A stretch of DNA of 64,000 nucleotides from Metarhizobium sp964253915 (GCF_964253915.1 NZ_CAXUSG020000008.1:1-64000), one strand, 5' to 3'. Shown: positions 25,388 through 34,260, counted from the stretch's first letter. Notes: generated by a model from the letters alone, not told the origin. Translations and numbers: made by a program.

Positions 25388-27379
25388 ATGAAATTCGACA
25401 TCAATGGTCGCATTGACAATCTGCGCGTGCCGTCAAACCGTACGGCACTTTCGTACTCAATTTATGAAGCCGTGAGCAACGCAGTCCACGCGGTTGAAGA
25501 ACGCTTTGGCGTGTCAGACTTCGCAAAGCGGGGTGTGATTACGGTCAGCATTGATTTCGACAAAAACAAGAACCTGAAGCATGTTGCCGTGTCCGACAAT
25601 GGCGTGGGATTGAACGAGAAGCATCTGAAGTCGTTTGAAACCTGTGACACCCGCGAGAAAGAAAGTATTGGAGGACGTGGCGTTGGGCGTCTTATTTGGG
25701 CTAAGGTTTTTCGGGAAATAATCGTCAGAAGCACCTATGAGATTGGTCTCGACGGTTGCGAAGAGGTGCGTTTCTCGTTTGATCCACGTAGAGACGAATC
25801 CCTAGTTGATATTGAACGCCTACCTGGAAAAGTCGACGACGTTGGAACTCAGATTATCCTGGGGGCAATCCGACCTGACCAAAACGCAGCCATTGGGAAA
25901 GGTCCGCTGACGCGCCAGCTTTGCCACCACTTCTTCCCGATGTTCATTGCTGGGGGCATGCCGAAACTGATCGCTGCTATTGGTCCTTCACCGCGTGACA
26001 TAGGTGGCTATCTCGCCGAGCGTGTTGAAAAGCAGCAAGAGCAAAAAGAAGTCCTTGAGTTTAACGGAATTGGCGAACTGCATATCACGCACGTTTATGT
26101 AGAGAAGAACATCTCGCAGGGTTTTTCGAATGCCATTCTCTTGGCCGCTCAAGGACGCGTCGTCGAGACGATTGAAATCGGCCAGAAATTCGCACTGACT
26201 GGCCTTGAGAACGGCAAAGCTTACGTTTGTGTTGTACGAGGCAATTTCCTTGATACCAACGTTGATCAGGAGCGAACTTCATTTAAAGCGTCCCAAGCGG
26301 AGCTTTCAGCAATCCACGAAAAGGCATTGGAGGCAGCTGAGACATTTTTAGAGCCTCACATTAAGACTTTGCGGAAGGGGCAGAAGCGTATTGTCGTCGA
26401 CCTCCTTCAGGAGCATCCGCAGCTGGCGGTGTCGGTGGATGACATAGACGGCTACGTTCAGAAGTTAACTCCAGGAATGTCGGATGAGGACATCGGAAAG
26501 AGCCTTTTCACCGTGCTTTATCGCCACGAAAAAAAGGTAAAGGCCGACATCAGTTCTATTTCGGCAGATGCCAATGCCAGCGAGAACAGGCAGGACCAAA
26601 TCGACAAGCTGGTACAGAGAGTAAGTGAAGACGCGAAACGACGCCTCGCCGAGTACACCATCAAACGGCATCAAATAATCCAGCTCGCAAGATCATTGCT
26701 GAGATACTCAGATGACGAAAAGAAATCTTATCATTGGGAAAAGACTCTGCACGAGATCATTTGTCCAATGGGCAAGATGTTGAGTACCAAAGACTACGAT
26801 GATCATAATTTGTGGCTCGTGGATGACCTCCTATCCTACTACAGCTTCTTTGCATCAGACAAAGCTATGTCGGCACTCGGCATCGATGGAGAGAGGAAGG
26901 AGCCTGACCTTATTTTTCTTAACCCCTATGGGTTTCGCCGGGAGGGAACGAACGATCCAGTCGTCGTAGTAGAATTCAAGAGGCCGGGCGATGAACAATT
27001 GTCAAGCGACCCGGTGGACCAGGTTCTCGAATATGTCGAGAAGCTTCGCAGCAAGACGGTAAGGGACCAAAACGGCGAAGTGGTTTCCGAAATTGGCGAA
27101 GAGACGCCATTCGAATGCATAATATTGTGTGACCTCACGGAGGGGGCGAGGAAGCGGTTCAAACGGAGTCTAGCCCAACATCCGACGCCAGACGGCCTTG
27201 GCTATTATGGGTTCTCTCCAAACCACAAAGCCTCTCTGAGAGTGCTCAGCTATAAGAAGGTGTTCAGAGATGCCGAACTGCGAAACCAGAGCTTTTTCCA
27301 AAAACTTGGTCTTTTGCCTGAAGAAGTTCGGGCCGCACTAGCAGCTGCGACCCAGGTGGTAACGGAGGCGGCGGAATGA
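25388..27379 (+). CDS. GHKL (Hsp90-like) ATPase fused to a PD-(D/E)XK-type nuclease domain
   Basis: A 663-residue protein. Residues 1-170 hold a GHKL ATPase with the N-box EAVSNAVHA, G1 box DNGVG and G2 box GGRGVGRL. A long helical middle follows (about 330-460). The C-terminal part has PDLIFLNP near 506 and VVVVEFKRPG near 528, the D...ExK pattern of restriction-type nucleases. The architecture resembles MORC-like or GyrB-like ATPases joined to a nuclease, and such fusions occur in prokaryotic defence loci. It is followed by a small ORF, an ABC-type ATPase and an HNH nuclease on the same strand. Cutting of foreign nucleic acid gated by ATP is the likely role, by inference. Confidence 0.82.
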   Translation: MKFDINGRIDNLRVPSNRTALSYSIYEAVSNAVHAVEERFGVSDFAKRGVITVSIDFDKNKNLKHVAVSDNGVGLNEKHLKSFETCDTREKESIGGRGVGRLIWAKVFREIIVRSTYEIGLDGCEEVRFSFDPRRDESLVDIERLPGKVDDVGTQIILGAIRPDQNAAIGKGPLTRQLCHHFFPMFIAGGMPKLIAAIGPSPRDIGGYLAERVEKQQEQKEVLEFNGIGELHITHVYVEKNISQGFSNAILLAAQGRVVETIEIGQKFALTGLENGKAYVCVVRGNFLDTNVDQERTSFKASQAELSAIHEKALEAAETFLEPHIKTLRKGQKRIVVDLLQEHPQLAVSVDDIDGYVQKLTPGMSDEDIGKSLFTVLYRHEKKVKADISSISADANASENRQDQIDKLVQRVSEDAKRRLAEYTIKRHQIIQLARSLLRYSDDEKKSYHWEKTLHEIICPMGKMLSTKDYDDHNLWLVDDLLSYYSFFASDKAMSALGIDGERKEPDLIFLNPYGFRREGTNDPVVVVEFKRPGDEQLSSDPVDQVLEYVEKLRSKTVRDQNGEVVSEIGEETPFECIILCDLTEGARKRFKRSLAQHPTPDGLGYYGFSPNHKASLRVLSYKKVFRDAELRNQSFFQKLGLLPEEVRAALAAATQVVTEAAE

Positions 27380-27518
27380 CAGCGCAAAGTGCTCTCATTC
27401 CTTAACGGTCGTTTGTTGCCTTTGCTGCAATGTATTCTTTGGTGGGAAAGCCTCATCATGATAGACCGCCACCGAGAATATGGGTGGAGTCGTAAGATGG
27501 GGTTGACCGAGTGGAAGG

Positions 27519-27779
27519 GTGGAGCTGAATTGTATGCGGTACGCACGCGTAGTGCTGGGCTATAAGCTCGATGACCTCTCAGAAAGGCCCGGCGCTCGTC
27601 CATACGCCATCGCTCTCCTAGAAAGTGCTGAGTGGGGCGGAAGAACCACTTCGGTTCGGGCTGGAACCGTCAACACAAGCCTGTTCGCCGCTCGCGTCCT
27701 GAACTGGCAGAGGAGAATACCTGTACTTGCGCGTTTCAAGGCGGATGAGCATTCCAAAATCCAAGGGCATAGTGATTGA
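27519..27779 (+). CDS. Small ORF upstream of the ABC-type ATPase
   Basis: An 86-codon frame from GTG 27519, or 81 codons from ATG 27534, with GGAAGGG or GGTGGAG upstream. The product is basic, has no membrane segment and resembles nothing I know. Its stop overlaps the TTG start of the ATPase by 4 bp (TTGA), which supports it being translated as part of the operon. Without homologues in hand it remains a candidate; it could also be a leader that couples translation of the ATPase. Confidence 0.4.
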   Translation: MELNCMRYARVVLGYKLDDLSERPGARPYAIALLESAEWGGRTTSVRAGTVNTSLFAARVLNWQRRIPVLARFKADEHSKIQGHSD

Positions 27780-28828
27780 AAACGCAGGTTCTTCCACGTC
27801 CCGTCCCGGGCAGAGTTCACATCCTAACTGGCGTCAACGGCTCCGGTAAAACACGCTATATATCCGCGCTCGCTGATCAGACAATTGATGAACTGAAAGC
27901 GGGCGACAGCGAATTCTCGCACGTTGTCTGTCTCTCTGGTCCTGTGATCGATAAATATTCACAGCGGGTCTATCGGCAAACCCTTGATTCCGAGCACTTC
28001 ACATATCTTGGCTATCGCCGGAACAACAATCTGTTTTCTGAAACCGCTCCTTTTCGTGAACTTTTTAAGGTTGTGCTGGACCGGGAGCTAACGGAGCAGT
28101 CTTTGGAGCTGGCGGGTTTCTGCCTCCGGCAGCTCAATCTTGAACCTGTTGTAGTGTTAATGCTGCCGAGCGAGGGAGGTCGACGCCGCGACACCGAATA
28201 TACTCTCCACTTCGATAATTGGATAAGACCCGCAATTCCTACTCATCGATCAACTGCCAGAGCGCAGTTTGCGTTCTACAGGAATGAACGTCGGCTTTTT
28301 CTGCAAGAGTTGAGTGCGGGGGAGAGGTCATTTCTCCTTCTCATGCTCGCGTTCTGCTTCTGCCTCCCTACGAACTGCCTCATTGTTGTCGACGAGCCCG
28401 AAACGTCTCTCCATCCAGAGTGGCAGTTGACGGTAATGAGCAGGCTACTTGATATCGTGGCGCAGCTCAAAATTAATGCAACGGTGGTGGTTACCACCCA
28501 TTCCCCGCTGGTGGTCGCCAGCATTTCAAACGAAACGTCACTAACGTGCGATTTTCCTAGCGGGACCGAGTGGAAAAAAGAGACCCTTTTTGGACAAACT
28601 TCGGACACGGTGCTCTTAGAACACTTCGGCGTCGCTTCTCCCCGATCACCTAGAGTAATTGACGCGATACAGCGTTGCCTAACTCTTATTTCCCAGGGAA
28701 AAGCCAAAAGCTCCGATTTCAAAGCCGCCGTGGCTGACCTAGAGAATTTTCAATTAGTTCTTGCTGAGTCTGATCCTTTATTTAATCCGCTTCAAACCAT
28801 CCGTAAGTTTGCACGGGGAACAGAATGA
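27776..28828 (+). CDS. ABC/SMC-type ATPase (PtuA-like)
   Basis: A 350-residue AAA-15/21-type ATPase. It shows Walker A GVNGSGKT near residue 19, the ABC signature LSAGERS near 178, Walker B LIVVDEPETSLHPEWQ near 203 and the H-loop TTHSPLVV near 240. There is no long coiled-coil insertion and no TOPRIM domain, so it is not an OLD nuclease. The start is a TTG overlapping the small ORF's stop, and the gene overlaps the HNH gene by 4 bp (ATGA). An ATPase co-translated with an HNH nuclease is the arrangement of Septu (PtuA/PtuB), though this ATPase is shorter than the usual PtuA. Confidence 0.82.
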   Translation: MKTQVLPRPVPGRVHILTGVNGSGKTRYISALADQTIDELKAGDSEFSHVVCLSGPVIDKYSQRVYRQTLDSEHFTYLGYRRNNNLFSETAPFRELFKVVLDRELTEQSLELAGFCLRQLNLEPVVVLMLPSEGGRRRDTEYTLHFDNWIRPAIPTHRSTARAQFAFYRNERRLFLQELSAGERSFLLLMLAFCFCLPTNCLIVVDEPETSLHPEWQLTVMSRLLDIVAQLKINATVVVTTHSPLVVASISNETSLTCDFPSGTEWKKETLFGQTSDTVLLEHFGVASPRSPRVIDAIQRCLTLISQGKAKSSDFKAAVADLENFQLVLAESDPLFNPLQTIRKFARGTE

Positions 28829-29517
28829 ATCTCGGACCCGGTCGGATGAGCCCAACTCATCGAAGCGCATTAAGGAGAAAACGATGTCAAAAAGCCATCC
28901 GGGCATATCGTCACGGGAAAATCCAGTGGGCCGACAAGCAACTGGCTGGCGTTCGCATGGACCTCAGAAAGTCACTTCGGGCACAACAAGTTGGACGATG
29001 CTACTTCTGCCGCCAGTTGGTTGATCAGGAACGGCGCAACGCTTGCGAAGATATCGAACACTATCTCGACAAGTCGAAGCCACACTACAGGAAGTGGGCG
29101 TTTTCGCCTGTGAATCTCACGATGGCATGCCACCCTTGCAACATGCAGAAAGGTAATCGCGATCTCGGCGATCAAGCGATGCGTGAATCTCAGTCGCTAC
29201 GGCCAGGCAGCGGGTCGTTCAAATGGCTGCATCCGTACTTCGACGATTTTCACCTCAACATCGAGATTCATCCTGGCTGGGTTTATGCTGTAAAACCGAA
29301 CGCGCCGAGAGCTGCCGAAGCGACAGCGATGTTGTGTGATTTGGAGCTTGACCAAATCAAGCGTATTCAAAAAACTGCCCAGCGATATCACGATCTAATA
29401 GCGCGTGCTGTCGTCTTGATGAACAAGCTTATTCAAAGAAACGAGATCGACAGACCTAGGATGAAATGGGTTACGGCATTCATTGCCAGCATCAACGAAG
29501 AACTACGGTGGATGTGA
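28825..29517 (+). CDS. HNH endonuclease (PtuB-like)
   Basis: A 230-residue nuclease. The zinc knuckles are CYFC near residues 59-62 and CHPC near 103, with the HNH core in EDIEHYLDKS and NLTMACHPCNMQKGN. A helical C-terminus follows. The start overlaps the ATPase stop (ATGA), so the pair is translationally coupled. In Septu, PtuB is such an HNH nuclease held and activated by the PtuA ATPase. It is the last gene of the set before the gapR-like gene on the other strand. Confidence 0.83.
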   Translation: MNLGPGRMSPTHRSALRRKRCQKAIRAYRHGKIQWADKQLAGVRMDLRKSLRAQQVGRCYFCRQLVDQERRNACEDIEHYLDKSKPHYRKWAFSPVNLTMACHPCNMQKGNRDLGDQAMRESQSLRPGSGSFKWLHPYFDDFHLNIEIHPGWVYAVKPNAPRAAEATAMLCDLELDQIKRIQKTAQRYHDLIARAVVLMNKLIQRNEIDRPRMKWVTAFIASINEELRWM

Positions 29518-29586
29518 ATGCCCGCCGCTCAGCGGGGAAACCTAGTGGTCAGAGCGCGGACGGTTAACCCGCCCGCATCTCAGAAC

Positions 29587-29838
29587 TTATTCCATGCCGA
29601 GAGCAGCCATATAGGTCTGCAAGATGGATTCTTCTTCCATCCGCTCATTTGCGTCCTTTTTGCGGAGGCGAAGAATGGTCTTGATGGCCTTGGTGTCAAA
29701 GCCTCGTCCCTTGGCCTCACCCAGAACGTCTTTAATGTCTGAGGCTATCGCGGCCTTCTCTTCTTCCAGCCTTTCAATTCGCTCAATGATCGAGCGCAAT
29801 TCTGATGCTGTGACATTTTCTATCGAAGTTTCTTCCAT
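29587..29838 (-). CDS. GapR-like (DUF2312) protein, divergent second copy
   Basis: A complete 83-residue DUF2312 protein. GapR is a small coiled-coil nucleoid protein that binds over-twisted, AT-rich DNA. The family core is visible as ELRSIIERIERLEEEKAAI, then GFDTKAIKTILRLRKKD and a C-terminal YMAALGME. It differs clearly from the truncated native gene at 30108, so it is not a simple duplication. It lies just inside the foreign DNA and may stand in for the interrupted native gene. Phages and integrative elements are known to carry DUF2312 genes. Confidence 0.9.
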   Translation of the reverse strand: MEETSIENVTASELRSIIERIERLEEEKAAIASDIKDVLGEAKGRGFDTKAIKTILRLRKKDANERMEEESILQTYMAALGME

Positions 29839-29970
29839 TCACTTTCTCCTAAATGGGTTGCTGATTGGGCCACAATCGTCGGCTTGGAACCGAGGTTGGT
29901 TGGCACCACTTTGTTGGTGAATACCGGTAATTGCTCTGTCCATTGAAGGCCAGCTAAGTTATTGATTCCA

Positions 29971-30108
29971 CTACGCAGATGCGCCGTTCGGTAAGAAGAC
30001 CGATGTTTGAAAATCGTCGGCAATGGTCTTCTTTTCTTCTTCCAGACGTTCGATGCGCTCGATAAAGGCGCGGAGTTGGTCGCGGGCGACGCCCTGGACA
30101 TCAGACAT
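29971..30108 (-). pseudogene. gapR: Native gapR truncated at an insertion junction
   Basis: From the ATG at 30108, preceded by AGGAGAG, the frame reads a standard GapR N-terminus (DQLRAFIERIERLEEEKK, then TIADD) for 32 codons. It then switches at about 30013 to 13 unrelated codons and a TAG. The gene stands where rhizobia keep it, next to DUF1244, N-formylglutamate amidohydrolase, DUF1036 and pyk. The lost part corresponds to roughly the last 55-60 residues of the protein. The junction marks the right end of the acquired region; function of the stump is unlikely. Confidence 0.88.
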
Positions 30109-30188
30109 CGGTCTCTCCTAATATTTCGGGATTGGCATTTTCGAAGGTGAGGTGCCGCGAACCGGACGCAAGGTCAAGCCCGTAGCGC

Positions 30189-30494
30189 TCATTCCTTCGG
30201 CTTGTTCAGTTCAAATGCGGCTTTTTGCGCATCGCTGGCTTCGTTCTGGTGGAGTTTTTTCCACTCCTCATAAGGCATGCCGTAGACATGCTCTCGGGAT
30301 TCATCCCGGCTGATATCGACGCCGGCTTCGATTGCGGCATCGCGATACCAGTTCGACAGGCAGTTGCGGCAGAAGCCGGCGAGGTTCATCATGTCGATGT
30401 TCTGCACGTCGCTGCGGCTCTGCAGGTGCGATACCAGCCGGCGGAAGACGGCGGCTTCGAATTCGATCTGCTGCTCCCGGCTGATGTCGGTCAT
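30189..30494 (-). CDS. DUF1244 family protein
   Basis: A 101-residue conserved protein of unknown function. The family signature GFCRNCLSNWYRDAA is near the middle, followed by a conserved HVYGMPYEEWK. It overlaps the N-formylglutamate amidohydrolase stop by 4 bp, so the two are co-translated, and lies 80 bp upstream of the truncated gapR. This order is typical of Rhizobiaceae core chromosomes. The two cysteines could bind a metal, but that is unproven. Confidence 0.9.
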   Translation of the reverse strand: MTDISREQQIEFEAAVFRRLVSHLQSRSDVQNIDMMNLAGFCRNCLSNWYRDAAIEAGVDISRDESREHVYGMPYEEWKKLHQNEASDAQKAAFELNKPKE

Positions 30495-31303
30495 GTCTGG
30501 TCTCCATAAGAAATGTCGTAGGCGCCTGTGCGGGAGGCAAAGACCCGGTATTCATGCAGCGCCGGATCGTCGTTCATGGCGGAAAAGATCGGGGCCAGCC
30601 GGGCGGCCCAGGCCGCTATGCCCTTTTCGTCGGCGATCAGGTCCTGCCGGACCTCGAGCAGCGCGTGCGGGATGCCCTTCATCATGCAGTGACGGTACAT
30701 GCTATCGCCTTTCAACGCGCCATCATAGGGCTCGTTGTCGCCGACGACGATATCGCCGGCAGCGGCCAGATGCCGGATGAGCGGCACGACGGCGCGGTTG
30801 TCGCTATCCCAGAGGATGCCTGCATGCCAGGGGCGCGGCACGCCCTTCCAGGCGGGCGTGAAGGAATGCAGCGACAGCACCAGCGGTGCCCGGCCGGTCT
30901 TTTCAGCAACCGAAGCGATCGTCCGCGCCACGGCGTGGTGATAGGGGCGGTGATATCGCACGAGGCGGCCGTTCCACTCGGCCTCGTCGATCGGATGATT
31001 GCCGGGGATGATCGCACCGTCGGAGATCTTCATGATCAGCGTCGGGTCGTCTTCGCCGCGGTTCGGGTCGATCAGCAACCGGGAAAAGCAGCTCATCACG
31101 GCCGGCACGTCGAGCATCAGCGACAGCGCTCGCGTCAATCCCTCGATGCCGATGTCATAGGCGATATGCCGTTCGAAGGCGCTCTCCGGCAGGCCGAGCC
31201 GGCCGTAAGCGGGCGGCAGGCGGTTCATGGCGTGATCAGCGACGATCACCATGCCTTTGTCATGATTGCCGGATAGGGTTTCGTAGGCTGGAGAGTCTGG
31301 CAT
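30491..31303 (-). CDS. N-formylglutamate amidohydrolase family protein
   Basis: A hydrolase of the N-formylglutamate deformylase (HutG-type) family, 270 residues from the ATG at 31303. Typical stretches are VIVADHAMNRLPP, FSRLLIDPNRGEDDPTLI, LSLHSFTPAWKGV and ALLEVRQDLI. The start is uncertain: an ATG at 31348 would add 15 residues, and neither has an obvious ribosome-binding site; the chosen one matches the usual family N-terminus. There are no other histidine-utilisation genes nearby, so the true substrate may be different. Confidence 0.85.
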   Translation of the reverse strand: MPDSPAYETLSGNHDKGMVIVADHAMNRLPPAYGRLGLPESAFERHIAYDIGIEGLTRALSLMLDVPAVMSCFSRLLIDPNRGEDDPTLIMKISDGAIIPGNHPIDEAEWNGRLVRYHRPYHHAVARTIASVAEKTGRAPLVLSLHSFTPAWKGVPRPWHAGILWDSDNRAVVPLIRHLAAAGDIVVGDNEPYDGALKGDSMYRHCMMKGIPHALLEVRQDLIADEKGIAAWAARLAPIFSAMNDDPALHEYRVFASRTGAYDISYGDQT

Positions 31304-31509
31304 GCGCGGGGACCGATGGCCGGTTTCGTGTTCGCCGTTTGATCGCATGCGCAAGGGGGATGTGCAAGCCGATATCGCCGGCCTTGATTTTGCCAAGGCG
31401 TCCGTTTTGACTTTTATCGCGAATATAACCGATTAGAGTTGCGTTGACATTCGGCGACTGGCATCGCAAGAAAGCACTGACGACAAATCATGGAGTCCCA
31501 TCGGAAGCC

Positions 31510-31986
31510 GTGCCCCATACATTTCTGAATCTCTCCGGTTCGTGGCGTCTTTTCCTGGCGAAGTTCTTCCTCTTCGCGACAATCGCCGCAACCCCCATGG
31601 CATTTGCCGGATCGGCACATGCCGATTTCCGCGTTTGCAACGGAACGCAAAACCTCGTCGGTGTGGCGATCGGTTATCGGTCCAAGGAGGGCTGGATTTC
31701 GGAAGGGTGGTGGCAAGTGCCGGCAACCACATGCGCGACGCTGATCGAAGGCGAGTTGCAGTCGCGTTATTATTATCTCTACGCCGAGGACGCCGCCCGT
31801 GGCGGGCGCTGGACCGGCGACGTGAACATGTGCGTGGCCGAAAACGAGTTCAAGATCGTCGGCGTCAATGACTGCTTCGCACGGGGCCACCAGCAGATGG
31901 GCTTCAAGGAATATGACACGGGTCGTCAGGGAAGCTGGATGGTTCAGCTTTCCGACACTCCAGGGACGCAAGAAAGCCAGAACTGA
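31510..31986 (+). CDS. Secreted DUF1036 protein
   Basis: A DUF1036 protein with a signal peptide: a hydrophobic stretch (FLAKFFLFATIAATPMAFA) ending at SAHA before the mature start DFRVCNGTQN. The mature domain is cysteine-containing (four Cys, probably disulphides) and Trp-rich. The start is uncertain; GTG 31510 gives a normal signal peptide, while the frame is open from TTG 31444. Its stop shares a base with the pyk start (TGATG), an arrangement known from rhizobia. Function unknown, probably periplasmic. Confidence 0.82.
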   Translation: MPHTFLNLSGSWRLFLAKFFLFATIAATPMAFAGSAHADFRVCNGTQNLVGVAIGYRSKEGWISEGWWQVPATTCATLIEGELQSRYYYLYAEDAARGGRWTGDVNMCVAENEFKIVGVNDCFARGHQQMGFKEYDTGRQGSWMVQLSDTPGTQESQN

Positions 31987-33425
31987 TGAACCGCAATCGC
32001 AAAGTGAAGATCCTCGCCACCCTCGGCCCAGCCTCCTCCGAGGAAGCGATGATCCAGAAACTGCACGAGGCAGGTGCCGATCTTTTCCGCATCAACATGA
32101 GCCATGCGAGCCATGATCTGATGCGCACCCTCATCCAGCGCATCCGCAGCGTCGAAAGCCGCTGTGGCCGGCCGATCGGCATCCTTGCCGACCTGCAGGG
32201 ACCGAAGCTGCGTGTCGGCAAGTTCGCCGACACCAAGGTCGAGCTGAAGCCGGGCCAGACCTTCACGCTGGATAACAACGATGCGCCGGGCGATGCGACC
32301 CGCGTCTACCTGCCGCATCCGGAAATCCTCGAAGCCGTCAAGCCGGGCGACCGGCTTTTGATCGACGACGGCAAGCTGGCGCTGCGCGCCGTCAAGTGCG
32401 ACGGCAAGAGCATCGTCACCACGGTGGTCTCGGGAACCAAGATCTCCGACAAGAAGGGCGTCAGCCTGCCCGATACCCTGCTCGGCGTCGGCGCGCTGAC
32501 CGAAAAGGACCGTATCGACCTCGACGCCGTTCTGGCGACGAATGATGTCGACTGGGTGGCGCTGTCCTTCGTGCAGCGCCCGGATGACCTCGCGGAAGTG
32601 CGCAAGATCGCCCGTGGCCGCGTCGGCATCATGTCGAAGATCGAAAAGCCGCAGGCGCTGGAACGCATCGACGAAATCATCGAGCTGTCCGATGCCCTGA
32701 TGGTCGCCCGCGGCGACCTCGGCGTCGAGATGCCGCTGGAATCGGTTCCCGGCATCCAGAAGCAGCTGATCCGCGCCTGCCGCCGTGCCGGCAAGCCGGT
32801 GGTCGTCGCCACGCAGATGTTGGAATCGATGATCTCTGCACCCGTCCCGACGCGCGCCGAAGTGTCGGACGTGTCGATTGCCGTCTTCGAAGGCGCCGAT
32901 GCCATCATGCTTTCGGCCGAATCCGCCTCCGGCGATTATCCGGTCGAGGCCGTGTCGATGATGGCCTCCGTCGCCAGCACCGTCGAGCGCGACGTCAATT
33001 ATCCCGGCATCATCTATGCCCAGCGCGCCCAGCCGGAAGCGACCGGCGCCGACGCCATTTCGCTGGCGGCCCGCCAGATCGCCGAAACGCTGAAGCTCTC
33101 GGCCGTCGTCTGCTACACCTCGTCGGGCACGACCGGCCTGCGCGCCTCGCGCGAACGGCCGCAGGTGCCGATCATTGCGCTGTCGCCGATCATCCAGACC
33201 GCCCGCCGCCTGTCGGTCGTCTGGGGCCTGCACTGCGTGGTCACCAACGATGCCAGCGATCTCGGCGACATGGTCGACCGCGCCTGCCGCATCGTCGTCT
33301 CCGAAGGTTTTGGCAAGCCGGGCGACCGCATCATCATCTCCGCAGGCTTCCCGCTGGGCACGCCCGGCGCGACGAACATGCTGCGCATCGCCTACATCGG
33401 CTCGGACGGCCTGAGCGGCATCTGA
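31986..33425 (+). CDS. pyk: Pyruvate kinase
   Basis: A 479-residue pyruvate kinase converting phosphoenolpyruvate and ADP to pyruvate and ATP. It begins with KVKILATLGPASS and has FRINMSHA, the active-site stretch IMSKIEKPQALE, and MVARGDLGVEMP followed by ATQMLESM. Length is normal for the bacterial enzyme. It is coupled to the DUF1036 gene through overlapping stop and start. A strong terminator follows about 47 bp after the stop. Core gene. Confidence 0.97.
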   Translation: MNRNRKVKILATLGPASSEEAMIQKLHEAGADLFRINMSHASHDLMRTLIQRIRSVESRCGRPIGILADLQGPKLRVGKFADTKVELKPGQTFTLDNNDAPGDATRVYLPHPEILEAVKPGDRLLIDDGKLALRAVKCDGKSIVTTVVSGTKISDKKGVSLPDTLLGVGALTEKDRIDLDAVLATNDVDWVALSFVQRPDDLAEVRKIARGRVGIMSKIEKPQALERIDEIIELSDALMVARGDLGVEMPLESVPGIQKQLIRACRRAGKPVVVATQMLESMISAPVPTRAEVSDVSIAVFEGADAIMLSAESASGDYPVEAVSMMASVASTVERDVNYPGIIYAQRAQPEATGADAISLAARQIAETLKLSAVVCYTSSGTTGLRASRERPQVPIIALSPIIQTARRLSVVWGLHCVVTNDASDLGDMVDRACRIVVSEGFGKPGDRIIISAGFPLGTPGATNMLRIAYIGSDGLSGI

Positions 33426-33471
33426 GGCAGTTTATACGGCTCTGGCACTCTGCCGGAATGCAAAGACTTGA

Positions 33472-33508
33472 AGAGCGTCGCGATCCCGGGATCACGACGC
33501 TCTTTTTG
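33472..33508 (+). terminator. Intrinsic terminator of pyk
   Basis: AGAGCGTCG (33472-33480) pairs with CGACGCTCT (33495-33503), the loop region is itself partly self-complementary, and TTTTT follows. Classic Rho-independent terminator. Confidence 0.85.
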
Positions 33509-33564
33509 TTGTTGCAGTCGATGCCGGCCGTACCCTCAGCTCTTCATCCGGACGATGGAGGGTG

Positions 33565-34260
33565 TCAGAGCGTGATCGTTCTTGGCATCGTGGCGCCGGC
33601 GGTTTCGGCCGTGCCGAGAATGGCCGTCAACCTGCCGATCTGATCTCCAAGGGTGGCGATGGCATCGGATGCGTCGGCCCGCTCGGCGTTCTGCTCCTGC
33701 TGCATCTTGCGGAGGGCTTCCTGGAGCAGCCTCCTGATCTCTTCGGCGAGAGCCTTGAATTCTTCGAGGATTTCGCTCTCTTCGGAGGATGGCGTGGAGC
33801 GCTCCATGCCGTCCCGCATCGTTTCGTCATAGGCCTGTTGCGCGATTGAATAGCCGGTATCATCTTCCGGGGCATCCGCGGAAACCGGCGTCGGAGCGTT
33901 TGTGTCGGCCGTCGTTGCCACAGCAGTGGTGCCGGCGGCCACGAGGTCACCGGAGGCGGCAAAATCATTGGCGGCTGCCGCAACCTGTTGGCCGAGCGCC
34001 GCGGCCTGCCGGGCGACCACTTCCGGGCTGAAACTCCAGCGACGCAGGAATTCGAGCTGCGCCTTGGCGTCTTCCAGCTTCTGCTTTGCCCGCGCAATGC
34101 GCGCCGCATCCTCGATCTCATCGGATGTCTTGATATAGGCAAGGGCCTGTTTGAGCGAACTCGCCTGGGTGTCCAAGGGGGTGCGTGTCACGCCGGCGGC
34201 GGTGGCGTCCGTCGTCGGTGGTTTTGTAAATGCGGTATTGGCCAGACTGCTGATTTGCAT
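33565..34260 (-). CDS. Hypothetical protein with C-terminal coiled coil
   Basis: A 231-residue protein from the ATG at 34260; I do not recognise the family. The N-terminal part is Ala/Thr-rich and probably disordered. Residues about 45-95 are helical. A charged coiled coil is seen near 165-210 (EEFKALAEEIRRLLQEALRK). There is no signal peptide or membrane segment. It converges with pyk. The Ala/Thr-rich, low-complexity composition recalls secreted or filament-associated proteins, but nothing specific can be said. Confidence 0.75.
   Translation of the reverse strand: MQISSLANTAFTKPPTTDATAAGVTRTPLDTQASSLKQALAYIKTSDEIEDAARIARAKQKLEDAKAQLEFLRRWSFSPEVVARQAAALGQQVAAAANDFAASGDLVAAGTTAVATTADTNAPTPVSADAPEDDTGYSIAQQAYDETMRDGMERSTPSSEESEILEEFKALAEEIRRLLQEALRKMQQEQNAERADASDAIATLGDQIGRLTAILGTAETAGATMPRTITL

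Noticed and set aside
29820..30101. 93-codon minus-strand frame over the gapR junction
   Set aside because: It reads the truncated gapR in the wrong frame; the correct frame gives a perfect GapR N-terminus.
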